From the NCBI GenBank assembly GCA_007751475.1, contig CP036434.1, forward strand, positions 4,159,524 through 4,223,523: 64,000 nt of DNA. The letters are read 5' to 3'. The translations under genes were made by a program, and so were the position numbers. The first letter of the stretch is position 1, and each line of letters starts with the position of its first letter. Below are positions 24,833-33,792 of the stretch, piece after piece. The notes under the pieces were generated by a model. It was not told the DNA's origin. It did not search any database and saw nothing but the letters and a program-made list of their open reading frames with translations. This DNA comes from Saltatorellus ferox. GTDB lineage: Bacteria > Planctomycetota > UBA1135 > GCA-002686595.

Positions 24833-25924
24833 CACGCGGCTCTTCCGGTTCCTCACGTAGTCGACGAACATCGTGGCCCCGAGGCGGTCCAGCCCGGCGA
24901 AGTACGCGCGGCCGCGGTTCGCCTCGGTGAACTCCTCCACGAAGTTCACCAGCACCGGATCATCCGTCAGCATGAACGTCGTGATCGGGATCCCGTGCCG
25001 CCGACAGATCGTCGCCTCGTCCATCGTCTTCGCAACGACCCGGCGATCGAGGCCGAACGGGTTCTTGTAGATCTCCCCGTTCCGCTCGGTCAGCGCGCTC
25101 GGCTTGCCGTCGGTGATCATGAAGATCTGCTTGTTCGCGCGCTTCTCCCGGCGCAGGAGATCCCGCGCCATCTGGAGAGCTGCTCGCGTGTTCGTGTGGA
25201 ACGGGCCCACGCTGATCCGCGGGATATCGTCGAGTGCCACTTCCTCCGCGTCGTCGCCGAACGTGATCACCCGCAGGCCGTCCTTCGGATAGCGCGTCCG
25301 GATGAGTTCGGTCAGCGCGAGCGCCACGCGCTTCGCCGGGGTGATCCGGTCCTCTCCGTAGAGGATCATGGAGTGGCTGATGTCGATGAGCAGAATCGTC
25401 GCGCAGCTGGAGAGGTGCTCGGTCTCGTAGACCTCCAGGTCCTCTTCCACGAGGTGAAACGCCGAGGGATCGATGCCGCGCCGGAGCGCGTTGCGAACCG
25501 AGGCGCCCGCGTCGATGAGGTCCGACGGATCCCCGAACTCGAAGGGGCGCGTCTCCGACAGTCGCTCCTGGCCTACGCCCGGCGCGGAGACCCTGTGATC
25601 CCCCGCCGCGTCCTTGGAGAGGCCGCTGAAGATTCGATCGAGGGACTCCTGGCGCAGGGCGCGCTCGCCGCCCGGCGACATCGCGAGGCCGGCGGCCGTG
25701 TCCTCGATGAGCCGCTCCTCCTTGAGCGCGTTCTTCAGATCTTCGATCGTGAAGCCCTTGGGAAACAGCCGGTAGCGCTCCGCCAGCATCTCCAGCCAGG
25801 CGAGCGCCTGCTCGGGATCACCGTCCGCCTGCAGGAGCAGGTCGTGATAGAGATCCTTCATCCTCTTCAGGAGATCCTTCAGGGTCTCCTTCGACGGATC
25901 GTATTCGCTGTACGTGAAACGCAT
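24830..25924 (-). CDS. VWA-domain protein (CoxE-like), partner of a MoxR-type ATPase
   Basis: A 364-residue cytoplasmic protein. The first ~170 residues are helical and charged. The von Willebrand A domain starts near 175 with ATILLIDISHSMILYGEDR, whose D181-x-S183-x-S185 is a complete MIDAS metal site. The later MIDAS loop is MITDGKPSAL. It begins 5 bp after the AAA gene, so the two form an operon. MoxR/VWA pairs act as chaperone-like or chelatase-like modules that remodel or metallate a client. No obvious client lies next to it, although moaA is divergent upstream. The stop codon lies inside the terminus of the palindromic element. Confidence 0.85.
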   Translation of the reverse strand: MRFTYSEYDPSKETLKDLLKRMKDLYHDLLLQADGDPEQALAWLEMLAERYRLFPKGFTIEDLKNALKEERLIEDTAAGLAMSPGGERALRQESLDRIFSGLSKDAAGDHRVSAPGVGQERLSETRPFEFGDPSDLIDAGASVRNALRRGIDPSAFHLVEEDLEVYETEHLSSCATILLIDISHSMILYGEDRITPAKRVALALTELIRTRYPKDGLRVITFGDDAEEVALDDIPRISVGPFHTNTRAALQMARDLLRREKRANKQIFMITDGKPSALTERNGEIYKNPFGLDRRVVAKTMDEATICRRHGIPITTFMLTDDPVLVNFVEEFTEANRGRAYFAGLDRLGATMFVDYVRNRKSRV

Positions 25925-25929
25925 CGCGA

Positions 25930-27459
25930 TCAGCGGCCCAGGCTGCGAGCCATCTGCGCAAGCATGTCGCCGAAGATCCGCACGCCCGAATCATCGTCGT
26001 CCCGGGAAAGGAGCGAGTTCTGGTGCAGCCCTTCGAGCACGAGCTCCATCAGGGACGCGCGCTCACCGACCGACATGGAAGCGGCGCCTTCGATGTGCTT
26101 GTTCACGAGGCCCTCGAGGCCCTTGACCTCCGCGAGCCTCGCGTGGTGCTGAACGTCGCTGGTCACGTCGTCGAGTTCGAGCTGACCGCCCTTGCGGAAC
26201 CACTCGAGAAGCGACTCATACACGGGCGCGCTGCCGCCCGCGTCGCCTTCCGCTTCGGCGTAGCCGTCCGGGAACGCGCGCTCGAACGCGCGGCTGAGCG
26301 CCTTGCCCACGAGCGCCTTCGCGACCGTCGCGATGCCCTCGCGCTCGCCGTCGTACACGAGTTCGACCTTGCCGGTCACCGCGGACACGCCCGCGAAGAG
26401 ATCCGCCGGACGCACGGTGGCGGAAGACTCTCCCGCGACGAGCGCGCGGCGCTCCGCGTTGGAAACCACGTTCTCGAAGAGCGCGATCGAGAGCCGCGCG
26501 CTCACGCCCGACGACTGATCGACGAACTCGGAGTCCCGCGCTTCGAAGGCCACGAGATCGATCGCCTCCCGGATCGGCCCGGGAATCGATACCGGCACAG
26601 CGCCGGCGCCACGGTCTTGCCAGGCCTCCTGGGTCGTGATCTCCATCGCCTGCGCGAGGTCGCGCGGATAGTGCGTCAGGATCTGCGAAGCGATGCGGTC
26701 ACGCAGGGGCGTGATGATGCTGCCGCGGTTCGTGTAGTCCTCGGGGTTCGCCGTGAAGATCATCCCGAGGTCCAGCGGCATCCGGATCGGGAAGCCGCGC
26801 ACCTGGATGTCGCCTTCCTCCAGGATGTTGAGCAGTCCGACCTGGATGCGCGCCTGAAGGTCGGGGAGCTCGTTCACGCAGAAGAGGCCGCGGTTCGCGC
26901 GCGGCAGGATGCCGAAGTGGATGACCTCGGGGTCCGCGAAGGTGAGCTGGCGCGTCGCGGCCTTGATGGGGTCCACGTCGCCGATGAGGTCCGCCACGCT
27001 GACGTCGGGGGTCGCGAGCTTCTCCTGGTAGCGAGCACTCCGGTGCATCCAGCGGATCGGCAGGTCGTCGCCCGCCTCGGCGGCGAGCTTGAGCGAGGGC
27101 ACCGTGACCGGCGCGAACGGGTCTTCGTTGAGCTCCGACCCGTCGATCGCCGGCAGCCATTCGTCGAGCAGCCCCGTCAGGGAGCGAGCGATCCGGGTCT
27201 TCGCCTGGCCGCGCAGGCCAAGGAGAATGAAGCTATGCCCGGAGAGGATGGCGTTCTGGATCTGTGGAACGACCGAGTCCTCGTAGCCGACGATGCCGGG
27301 GAAGACGTTCTCTCCCTTACGCAGGCGCAGGATCAGGTTGCCGCGGAGTTCCTCGTGGACGGTTCGGCTCGACCAGCCGCTCTCCCGGAGGGCGCCGAGG
27401 GTCTTGAGGGCAGGAACGGGAGTCGAAGGCTCGGCTTCGGTCGCTGATTCACGTGTCAT
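25930..27459 (-). CDS. MoxR/Mg-chelatase-type AAA+ ATPase
   Basis: A 509-residue AAA+ protein starting at ATG 27459 (MTRESATEAEPS). The Walker A is LLGLRGQAKTRIAR, with the GxxGxxKT spacing common in this subgroup. GLFCVNELPDLQARIQ is the Walker B/sensor region of the chelatase-like clade, and IFTANPEDYTNRGSI is sensor 1. The C-terminal ~200 residues form the helical lid with an extra acidic segment (EAEGDAGGSAPV). It is 5 bp upstream of the VWA gene, and the pair probably assembles as a hexameric ATPase with a MIDAS adaptor. The frame is open further upstream, but the sequence there is not protein-like. Confidence 0.85.
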   Translation of the reverse strand: MTRESATEAEPSTPVPALKTLGALRESGWSSRTVHEELRGNLILRLRKGENVFPGIVGYEDSVVPQIQNAILSGHSFILLGLRGQAKTRIARSLTGLLDEWLPAIDGSELNEDPFAPVTVPSLKLAAEAGDDLPIRWMHRSARYQEKLATPDVSVADLIGDVDPIKAATRQLTFADPEVIHFGILPRANRGLFCVNELPDLQARIQVGLLNILEEGDIQVRGFPIRMPLDLGMIFTANPEDYTNRGSIITPLRDRIASQILTHYPRDLAQAMEITTQEAWQDRGAGAVPVSIPGPIREAIDLVAFEARDSEFVDQSSGVSARLSIALFENVVSNAERRALVAGESSATVRPADLFAGVSAVTGKVELVYDGEREGIATVAKALVGKALSRAFERAFPDGYAEAEGDAGGSAPVYESLLEWFRKGGQLELDDVTSDVQHHARLAEVKGLEGLVNKHIEGAASMSVGERASLMELVLEGLHQNSLLSRDDDDSGVRIFGDMLAQMARSLGR

Positions 27460-27540
27460 GGCCCCAAGATAGTCCGTTCTCCCCCACATCCCACCACCGA
27501 AGGTTGTGGGCTCAGAGGAGCTGGGCGATACTCCTCGCCC

Positions 27541-28566
27541 ATGGACCCCGTCCGCGACCAGCTGGCACGTCCGCTCCGGAGCCTGCGCCTTTCCGTCACG
27601 GATCGCTGCAACCTCCGCTGTGGCTACTGCATGCCCGAGGAGAGCTACACCTGGCTCCCCCGGAAGGATCTCCTCACCCTCGAGGAGCACGCGGAGCTGG
27701 TGCAGGCCCTCGTGCCGCTCGGCGTCCGCCGCGTGCGGTTGACCGGAGGCGAGCCGCTCCTGCGAAGGAACCTGAGCGAACTCGTGGCGGGCCTCGCGCG
27801 GATCTCGGACCTCGAGGACCTCTGCCTCACCACGAACGCCGTCTTCCTCGAGGAGGCCGCCCAGGCGCTCAAGGTCGCTGGCCTTGGCAGGATCACGATC
27901 AGCCTCGACACGCTGCGCCGCGAGCGCTTCCAGCACCTCACGCGCCGTGACGACTTCGACTCCACGATGGCAGGCATCGAGGCGGCCGCTGCGGCTGGAT
28001 TCACGGGAACCAAGCTCAACGCGGTCATCCTACGGGGAGAAAACGACGACGAAATCGGCGACCTCCTCCGCTTCGGGCAAGAGCACGGGATCGAGGTGCG
28101 CTTCATCGAGTACATGGACGTCGGCGGCGCGACGCGCTGGACCATGGACAAGGTGGTTCCGATCGGCGAGATCCTGCGGCAGGCCGCGCAGGCGTTCGGG
28201 GATCCAGAGCCACTGGAACCGGACCGAACCACCGCGCCCGCCGATCGCTTCGTCCTTCCGAACGGTCAGGTCTTCGGCGTGATCGCATCCACCACTCGCC
28301 CGTTCTGCGCTGGCTGCGATCGCGCGCGTATCACGGCGGATGGCCGGTTCTTCTCCTGTCTCTACGCGCGGGAGGGAACGCCGCTCCTCCAGGTGCTTCG
28401 GGAAGAGGGCCCTGAAGCGGCTGCTGCCCGCGTTGCGGCGACCTGGTCCGCGCGGAACGACCGTGGTGCCGAGAAACGCCTCCTGGCCGAACAGCGCGGT
28501 GCGCTGGCAGGCGCAGAGGAGCTGCGGGGCCAGCCCCACCTTGAGATGCACACCCGCGGCGGCTGA
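27541..28566 (+). CDS. moaA: GTP 3',8-cyclase, molybdenum cofactor biosynthesis
   Basis: A 341-residue radical SAM enzyme. The N-terminal cluster motif CNLRCGYC (C23, C27, C30) and TGGEPLLR bind the SAM cluster. The C-terminal cluster cysteines lie in FCAGCDRARITADGRFFSC. It converts GTP to 3',8-cyclo-dihydro-GTP, the first step of molybdopterin synthesis. The usual C-terminal GG tail is present as TRGG. Divergent from the MoxR gene, it looks monocistronic. Molybdopterin is needed by the PaoABC-like enzyme at 46109-49955, but no other moa/moe gene is in the window. A triple hairpin repeat follows its stop. Confidence 0.95.
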   Translation: MDPVRDQLARPLRSLRLSVTDRCNLRCGYCMPEESYTWLPRKDLLTLEEHAELVQALVPLGVRRVRLTGGEPLLRRNLSELVAGLARISDLEDLCLTTNAVFLEEAAQALKVAGLGRITISLDTLRRERFQHLTRRDDFDSTMAGIEAAAAAGFTGTKLNAVILRGENDDEIGDLLRFGQEHGIEVRFIEYMDVGGATRWTMDKVVPIGEILRQAAQAFGDPEPLEPDRTTAPADRFVLPNGQVFGVIASTTRPFCAGCDRARITADGRFFSCLYAREGTPLLQVLREEGPEAAAARVAATWSARNDRGAEKRLLAEQRGALAGAEELRGQPHLEMHTRGG

Positions 28567-28590
28567 GAGCTCGGGCAAGGATGGCTCAAG

Positions 28591-28698
28591 TTCGACGCGC
28601 ATCCGCGTCAGCGGATGCGCCAGGGACTCGACGCGCATCCGCGTCAGCGGATGCGCCAGGGACTCGACGCGCATCCGCGTCAGCGGATGCGCCAGGGA
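28591..28698. repeat. Three tandem 36-bp repeats, each a perfect hairpin
   Basis: Three copies with period 36 start at 28591, 28627 and 28663. They are identical except for the first base of copy one. Each unit contains GCGCATCCGC-GTCA-GCGGATGCGC, a perfect 10-bp stem with a 4-nt loop. The array starts 25 bp after moaA and ends 53 bp before the convergent gene. There are no spacers, so it is not CRISPR. It could act as a series of terminators, an RNA-stabilising 3' end or a protein-binding array. Confidence 0.9.
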
Positions 28699-28751
28699 CA
28701 TCGACCAGCGAGCAAGAAAAGAACGTTGCTCAGGCTGCGCCGCCGCGCGAT

Positions 28752-29633
28752 CTACTGAATCCGGATGCCCGCGCGGTACTCGCCCGCCTCAGCCGTGGGG
28801 ATCCCGAGATCGTCGTAGAACTCCCAGCGACCTTCACGGAGCCCATTCACCAGCCGGCCTCGCTCCTTGATCTCGCCGCCGGAGTAGTACTTGACCCAGA
28901 GGCCCGTCGCGACGTTCTCTGCGTACTCCCCTTCTTCGAGCAGCCTCCCGTCTTCGGAGAACGCACGCCAGTCGCCGTGGCGACTGCCGCCTTCATATTC
29001 GACCTCGCTCAAGAGTCCGCCGCTCGCGCTGAACGACTCCCAGGTCCCGTCGCGGAGACCCTCCTCGTAGTAGCCGCGCGACCGCAAGCTTCCGTCCGCT
29101 CGCCAGGCGGTCCAGAGTCCATGACGAACGCCTTTCTCGAAGCTGCCTTCCTCGCGCGAACCCGCGCGCCTATCGCCCTGCATCTGCGGAGGCTCTGCGG
29201 CTCCGAAGGTGCCGGCACGTTTCTGACCGGGCTCCAGAGGCTCGACCGGCGAAGTCGGCGAGACGAGGGGCGACTCCGAGGGGCCGTCTCCGCGGCCTGG
29301 AGCTGATGGGATCCCACTCGCTCGCGGTTCTCCATCCAGCCGAATGGACGCAAGCTGTGGATAGACCTCCTCCGGAGCGCCATCCTGACCTTCGAGGCCA
29401 TGATCCAACGGACTCCGGCCCCCTCGATCCGACGCCAGGAGCGCCCTCCCCGAGGCATCCTCGTTCCCATCGACCTCACTCGACGAGGACTCACCCGGTG
29501 AAGACCCGTGCAATCCCAGGACGAGCACGCCTATCGCCACCACGAGCACCGCCGAGAATGGCAGCTCGCCGCGACCAGCGCCAGCAGAGAGCTGGCCTGC
29601 TCGGCGAGGTCGTGGGGAAAAGGGCGCGTACAT
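28752..29633 (-). CDS. MORN-type (YwqK-like) repeat protein, membrane-anchored
   Basis: A 293-residue protein. A single membrane segment (AVLVVAIGVLVLGLHG, about 28-43) precedes a Ser/Pro/Gly-rich linker of ~110 residues. From about 160 it has five or six ~22-residue repeats of the MORN_2 kind: GVRHGLWTAWRADGSL, GLRDGTWESFSASGGL, GSRHGDWRAFSEDGRL, NVATGLWVKYYSGGEI and GLREGRWEFYDDLG. Such beta-hairpin repeats mediate surface or lipid contacts. Many are annotated as YwqK-family antitoxins, but no toxin gene is adjacent. The repeats probably face the periplasm. Function unknown. Confidence 0.75.
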   Translation of the reverse strand: MYAPFSPRPRRAGQLSAGAGRGELPFSAVLVVAIGVLVLGLHGSSPGESSSSEVDGNEDASGRALLASDRGGRSPLDHGLEGQDGAPEEVYPQLASIRLDGEPRASGIPSAPGRGDGPSESPLVSPTSPVEPLEPGQKRAGTFGAAEPPQMQGDRRAGSREEGSFEKGVRHGLWTAWRADGSLRSRGYYEEGLRDGTWESFSASGGLLSEVEYEGGSRHGDWRAFSEDGRLLEEGEYAENVATGLWVKYYSGGEIKERGRLVNGLREGRWEFYDDLGIPTAEAGEYRAGIRIQ

Positions 29634-29775
29634 GGAAGGGAGAAGGTTGCCTGGGAAACGGGTGCCGAAGGGGATAAGAGCGAGTCAAGCCGCGGTCAAG
29701 GCATCAACGGTGGGAGAATGACCCAAGGAAGGTGATGACACGCCATGGATTGGAGGTCTGGTCGGGCAGTCTCGC

Positions 29776-30936
29776 CTATCGTGTCGAACCCGATATGAGT
29801 CGTCCCTCACCCTGAATCCGGAGCCGGGCACGGCGCTCCGCGATCAGCGAAGACACCAGGCCCTCCAGTTCTTCGAAGGGAAGATCTCGACCGCGGATGA
29901 CGCCTGATTCGTCGATGACGAAAAGAGATCCCGCGGCTGGACGGGACCAGGCTTCGAAGATTCCGACCGGACTTGAGAGGCCCGCGCCATGGGTAAGGGC
30001 ATCACCGGCCTTGGCCAGCTCGTCGAAGAGAACGGTGCTGATCGGTCCGTCGAAGAGCTGTGACCCTGCGAACGCGCGCGACTCGATCAAGCTGAGGTAT
30101 CCCGTTCGGTCCTGGGAATGCGTGGCGCCCAGCAGGGCGAAGGGGGCGTCCCAGAAGCGACGAACAAGTCGCGAGTCGTCCTCGTGCGCCAGCATCGAGG
30201 CCGGGGACCCTTCCTCCCAAAATCGAAGGACCGTGACGCGGCCCGTGAGCCGTGAGGGGCGCACCTCGTTGCCTGCTGCATCTCGCGCGAGGAATCGTGG
30301 GAAAGGTTGTCCGACTCCGAGTGCTGCCAGCCTCGCCGCGGTGCGCTCTCGAAGACGGCTCAGTGGATTCTGAGCGTCCAGCGCCACGTGCTCCGCGCCC
30401 GCGAAGATCTCTTGAATACGAGCCTGCGCGAGGCACCTCGGCGACGAGCCGTCGGCGACTGCGTCCATCATCGGTGGTGTTCCGTTCACGACGGCCTCGA
30501 GCATCCGAAGCTCCGCGCGGACGGCGTTCACCCGGAGGGGTTCCGCGGGTGCGGACCAGCCGAGTTCTCGCATCGCCATGGCAAGGCCAGAGCGCTCTCT
30601 GCCCGCCAGCCGAAGACTCGCTTCGGCCAGGGCGAAAGCCGGACGCGCCTCCTCCCAGACCGCGAGGTCGGGCTCGGCGGCAGCCGTCGTGAGTAGTGCA
30701 TCGACTCGATCGCCGAGTTCCCCGACATCCGATGCTGATCCCCAGGCCCATCGTGTCAGCTCGCTCGCGGCCTGCGCGAGAGCCGGGACAGGGGCGTCGA
30801 CAGCGCCTTCACCGTCCGGTTGCCACGCCAGCGCCGGTGTGGCCTTGGCCGGCGACAGGGTCAGGGTTGCGGTGGCGATTCCGAGACCGAAGAGTGCTAA
30901 CCACCTCGGGGAACGCTCGTGTTCTAGTTTGGCCAT
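29776..30936 (-). CDS. Exported redoxin-like (AhpC/TSA, TlpA-like) protein lacking the CxxC motif
   Basis: A 386-residue protein with a signal peptide (ALFGLGIATATLTLSPAKA). The middle is helical. From about residue 205 it is a thioredoxin fold: GQPFPRFLARDAAGNEVRPSRLTGRVTVLRFWEEGSPAS, then LLGATHSQD and later SLFVIDESGVIRGRDL. The position where TlpA-like proteins have WCxxC reads EEGSPAS, so no redox cysteine is present and disulfide chemistry is not expected. ATG 30936 is used; a GTG at 30957 would add seven residues. Planctomycetes often carry such cysteine-less redoxins in the periplasm. Role unknown. Confidence 0.7.
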   Translation of the reverse strand: MAKLEHERSPRWLALFGLGIATATLTLSPAKATPALAWQPDGEGAVDAPVPALAQAASELTRWAWGSASDVGELGDRVDALLTTAAAEPDLAVWEEARPAFALAEASLRLAGRERSGLAMAMRELGWSAPAEPLRVNAVRAELRMLEAVVNGTPPMMDAVADGSSPRCLAQARIQEIFAGAEHVALDAQNPLSRLRERTAARLAALGVGQPFPRFLARDAAGNEVRPSRLTGRVTVLRFWEEGSPASMLAHEDDSRLVRRFWDAPFALLGATHSQDRTGYLSLIESRAFAGSQLFDGPISTVLFDELAKAGDALTHGAGLSSPVGIFEAWSRPAAGSLFVIDESGVIRGRDLPFEELEGLVSSLIAERRARLRIQGEGRLISGSTR

Positions 30937-31102
30937 GGCGGGCTGATTCGACTCCACTGCTTGGGACGAGAGTGAAAGGGACGAGCTTTCGTCAGGGAGG
31001 GTTCCCTGGCAGGCGGCGGTGCGGACGCCTCCAGAAACTATGGCACAGATCGGAGGCCTCCGCGACCCCCCTTGGCCCGGGAGTCAGCGCGGTGTCGCAA
31101 GA

Positions 31103-31147
31103 CGAAAAAAGCAGCGCCACCGCTCCGGGGAGCGATGGCGCTGCTTC
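31103..31147 (-). terminator. Intrinsic terminator of the exported-protein gene at 31222-32577
   Basis: On the minus strand the hairpin AAGCAGCGCCATCGCT-CCCC-GGAGCGGTGGCGCTGCTT runs straight into TTTTTT (plus 31105-31110) and TCG. The stem is about 18 bp with one wobble. It starts 75 bp after the stop codon. A terminator this strong suggests heavy transcription. Confidence 0.92.
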
Positions 31148-31221
31148 GTGAGCCGATCGCAGGATCGTGGCTCAGGTCAGATCTTCATCCCACCTGACGT
31201 CCTGCGTCAACCCTCTCTCGA

Positions 31222-32577
31222 TTACTGCCAGTCGACGTAGACGCCGTTGGTGAAGTTCGAGGTCGGGCCCTGGGGGCTGGAGTCGCGGTGCCAGAGCTGC
31301 CAGTGGGTACGGATACCGGCGGCGGCAGCGTACGGACCGCCCTGGGCGGTACGGATCGCGGCAAGGTTGATGCCGTTGGCGGTGCCGAGCGAGATGAGAC
31401 CCGCCGCGCCGGAGCTAGCAGCGTTCTGCTGGTAGCGACCGATGTTGCCCGAGACGCAGATGTTACCAGCGCTGCCAGCCGGGTTCATGATGAAGCCCGC
31501 GGTCTGGGAGGTGATGAAGAAGCCGAACGAGTTCGTCGGGATGGCTGCGTTGAGCGTGAAGTCGTTGTTCGCGACGACAGCGCTACCGGCGCAGGTCAGG
31601 GTCGAGAGACCGCCCGTCGAGTTCGGGTTCGAGTTGCAGTACGAGACGCAGGGGTCCGTCGGACCCTGGTTGCAGGAACCGGTGTCGGCCTGAAGCTCGA
31701 AGTACCACGAAGCGTAGGGGTTCGAGGGACCACCGCAACCGTTGTTGTTGCTGTAGCCGCCGAAGAAGTAGCAGCCGGAGCTGGCACCCGCCGGATCCTC
31801 GAGCCACCAGAAGTCGTCGGTCGTAAGACCGGACGCAACACCTGCGCCACAGAGCGACACCGGGCCGTAGTACGTGTTCGTACCGTCGGACGGAAGTCCA
31901 CCGGTCGCGTAGTTCGGGTCCGTCGACTGCGGGTCAGACGCAAGGAGGAAACCGGCCGCACCGGAACCGTCGGTACCGTTGTAGCGGTAGCTCCAGCCGA
32001 AGCTGTCGAGGGCCTGGTCGTTGTCGAAGCCGTTGCCGCCGTCAGCACCGAGGCAGAACTCGTTGCCGCCGGAGAGGTCGAACGAAACCGTCCAGCAGCC
32101 GTTGGCCGGAAGAGCGCCCGTCGCGACGAGAGCGTCCGGAGCCGCGTTGAGCGTGCAGGGCTGATAGTTGGTGTAGAAACCAAGTTCCCAGCCGCCGGTA
32201 CCCGCGGCGCCGAGGTCGCAGTAGCCGATCAGGATGCAGTTGACGTTGTACTCGTCACGGTTGCCTGCGTTGTTCGGGTTCGTCGACGACGGGACCTGGC
32301 CCTCGTCGAAGTTGATGCTGCCGGGGGCGAAGCCACCTGCACCACCAGCCGACGAGAAGTAGCCCGACTCGGCCGTGTTGCTGTAGATGGTGTCCGGGCC
32401 AAAGTTGGCCACGGCACCGCCGGTGCGCGTCCACGTGCCGGTCGACACGTGGTAGATGCCGGCGTGCTTGATCGCACCCGGAACTTTTTCCGCTTTGAGA
32501 GTTTGCGGGGAATTCTGAGCGGCGGCGCCAGCCATGAGGGCAATGGCGCTGACCGTGAAGAGCGAGGAACGAAGCAT
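31222..32577 (-). CDS. Secreted Gly/Asn/Ser-rich protein with the shared C-terminal module
   Basis: A 451-residue exported protein. ATG 32577 has GGAG eight bases upstream and gives a clean signal peptide (MLRSSLFTVSAIALMAGAAA, cut before QNSPQ). The frame is open further up but without signal character. The body is rich in Gly, Asn, Ser and aromatics with about a dozen cysteines (GNEFCLGADGGNGFDND, GCYFFGGYSNNNGCGG), typical of extracellular matrix or surface-layer material. The last ~135 residues (YCNSNPNSTG to TSNFTNGVYVDWQ) match two other secreted proteins here. Its codon choice is very uniform and its terminator very strong, so it may be abundant. Function unknown. Confidence 0.8.
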   Translation of the reverse strand: MLRSSLFTVSAIALMAGAAAQNSPQTLKAEKVPGAIKHAGIYHVSTGTWTRTGGAVANFGPDTIYSNTAESGYFSSAGGAGGFAPGSINFDEGQVPSSTNPNNAGNRDEYNVNCILIGYCDLGAAGTGGWELGFYTNYQPCTLNAAPDALVATGALPANGCWTVSFDLSGGNEFCLGADGGNGFDNDQALDSFGWSYRYNGTDGSGAAGFLLASDPQSTDPNYATGGLPSDGTNTYYGPVSLCGAGVASGLTTDDFWWLEDPAGASSGCYFFGGYSNNNGCGGPSNPYASWYFELQADTGSCNQGPTDPCVSYCNSNPNSTGGLSTLTCAGSAVVANNDFTLNAAIPTNSFGFFITSQTAGFIMNPAGSAGNICVSGNIGRYQQNAASSGAAGLISLGTANGINLAAIRTAQGGPYAAAAGIRTHWQLWHRDSSPQGPTSNFTNGVYVDWQ

Positions 32578-32848
32578 CAAGCAGTCTCCAGAAGGAATGA
32601 GTTGGTCGAAAAGAACCTGCACCTGGGTGTATGGCCCTCTCCGTCGCCCGTCGATGAAGCCGGTCCCAGCCACCTGGCTGAGCCCCGAGTCCGTCGATCG
32701 AGCATTGGAAGCTATCAGGGAAGAGACGGTCACTGCGGTGAGCAGGTTCCCTTTTCTTCACCCACCTTGACGCTACCTGCCCGATCGCCCTGAGGCGAGA
32801 AGTTCATCCGGCGAGAATCAAATTTCCTGTCTCAAGTGGAGACCACGG

Positions 32849-33748
32849 TCAATCCTGGGACGAATCGGTTGCCCGCGGGGGGCGCGGAAGGAAGGCGCTC
32901 GTCGACTGGATGTAGTCTCGATAGGCCGGACGGCGCTCGGTGATGCTCTTCTCCGTGAGCGTCACCCCGGAAACCTTGAGGAGCATGAAAGTGATCACGA
33001 TCGGCCCTGGGGCCGCCCAGAGGGCGCCCTGGGCGATGGCGACCAGTCCGATCCCCCACCAGACCACCGTTTCGCCGAAGTAGTTCGGGTGCCTCGAGTA
33101 GCGCCAGAGCCCCTTGTCCATGACGCCGCGCGCCTGGACCTCTGCACCGGTGCCCGGGGTCGACCCGGAATGAGACCCAGATGGCTGCCCTTCCTCGGAT
33201 TCTCCCGGCGTGGAGCGCGAACCCGCTGAAGCCCCGTACGCCGACTCCTTCCGTTTGAAAGCGGCGAGCTGACCGTCTGCGACGGACTCGAAGGCGAATC
33301 CGAACAGCGCGACCAGAACGCCCAGCCATCCGAGAACTCCGAGGGAGAGGGTGCCGGTGACCGCCGCCATGAGAGGCAGTGCCACGACCCACGCGAGCCC
33401 GGCCTGCAGGAAGAAGACAACGAAGAGGTCCTGCCACCACCAGGCTGCCCCACGTGCCTCGCGCATCTCGCGATAGCGGCGATCTTCTCCCGTCATCGAG
33501 TGCCGGCGAGCGAGGTGCAAGCCGAGCCGTAGAGCCCAGGCCCCGACGACCAGCGCGCACACCAGCCGCGCCCCGCGGAGATCGGCCCCTGCCGCGATGC
33601 CGTAGACGATTCCCGTCCCGAAGATCGCGGGCCCCCATACGGGATCCACGATGCTCGCGTCTTCATCCCTGAGATGGAGGGCCCAGACGACGAACATGAG
33701 GAGGACGGAAAAGCCGAGGGCGATGAGAGCAGACTCGAGATCGAACAT
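32849..33748 (-). CDS. DUF1295 family integral membrane protein (steroid 5-alpha-reductase-like fold)
   Basis: A 299-residue protein with about seven hydrophobic segments. The C-terminal signature DKGLWRYSRHPNYFGETVVWWGIG is the conserved block of DUF1295 and the isoprenylcysteine methyltransferase/5-alpha-reductase superfamily; its R-x-x-N-Y region binds NADPH or SAM. The N-terminus ALHLRDEDASIVDPVWGPAIF also fits DUF1295. A 40-residue hydrophilic insertion rich in Ser, Gly and Glu (about 170-210) splits the fifth and sixth membrane segments and looks like low-complexity expansion. Divergent from the squalene-oxidase-repeat gene. Substrate unknown; lipid or quinone-like substrates are typical. 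Confidence 0.85.
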   Translation of the reverse strand: MFDLESALIALGFSVLLMFVVWALHLRDEDASIVDPVWGPAIFGTGIVYGIAAGADLRGARLVCALVVGAWALRLGLHLARRHSMTGEDRRYREMREARGAAWWWQDLFVVFFLQAGLAWVVALPLMAAVTGTLSLGVLGWLGVLVALFGFAFESVADGQLAAFKRKESAYGASAGSRSTPGESEEGQPSGSHSGSTPGTGAEVQARGVMDKGLWRYSRHPNYFGETVVWWGIGLVAIAQGALWAAPGPIVITFMLLKVSGVTLTEKSITERRPAYRDYIQSTSAFLPRPPRATDSSQD

Positions 33749-33792
33749 GGGAAGAGCTTCGCCGGAGGAACCTATGCGGATGAAAGTCGGCC

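Noticed and set aside
28591..28698. CRISPR array suggested by 36-bp repeats
   Set aside because: The three repeats abut with no spacers and no cas genes are present. They are tandem hairpins.
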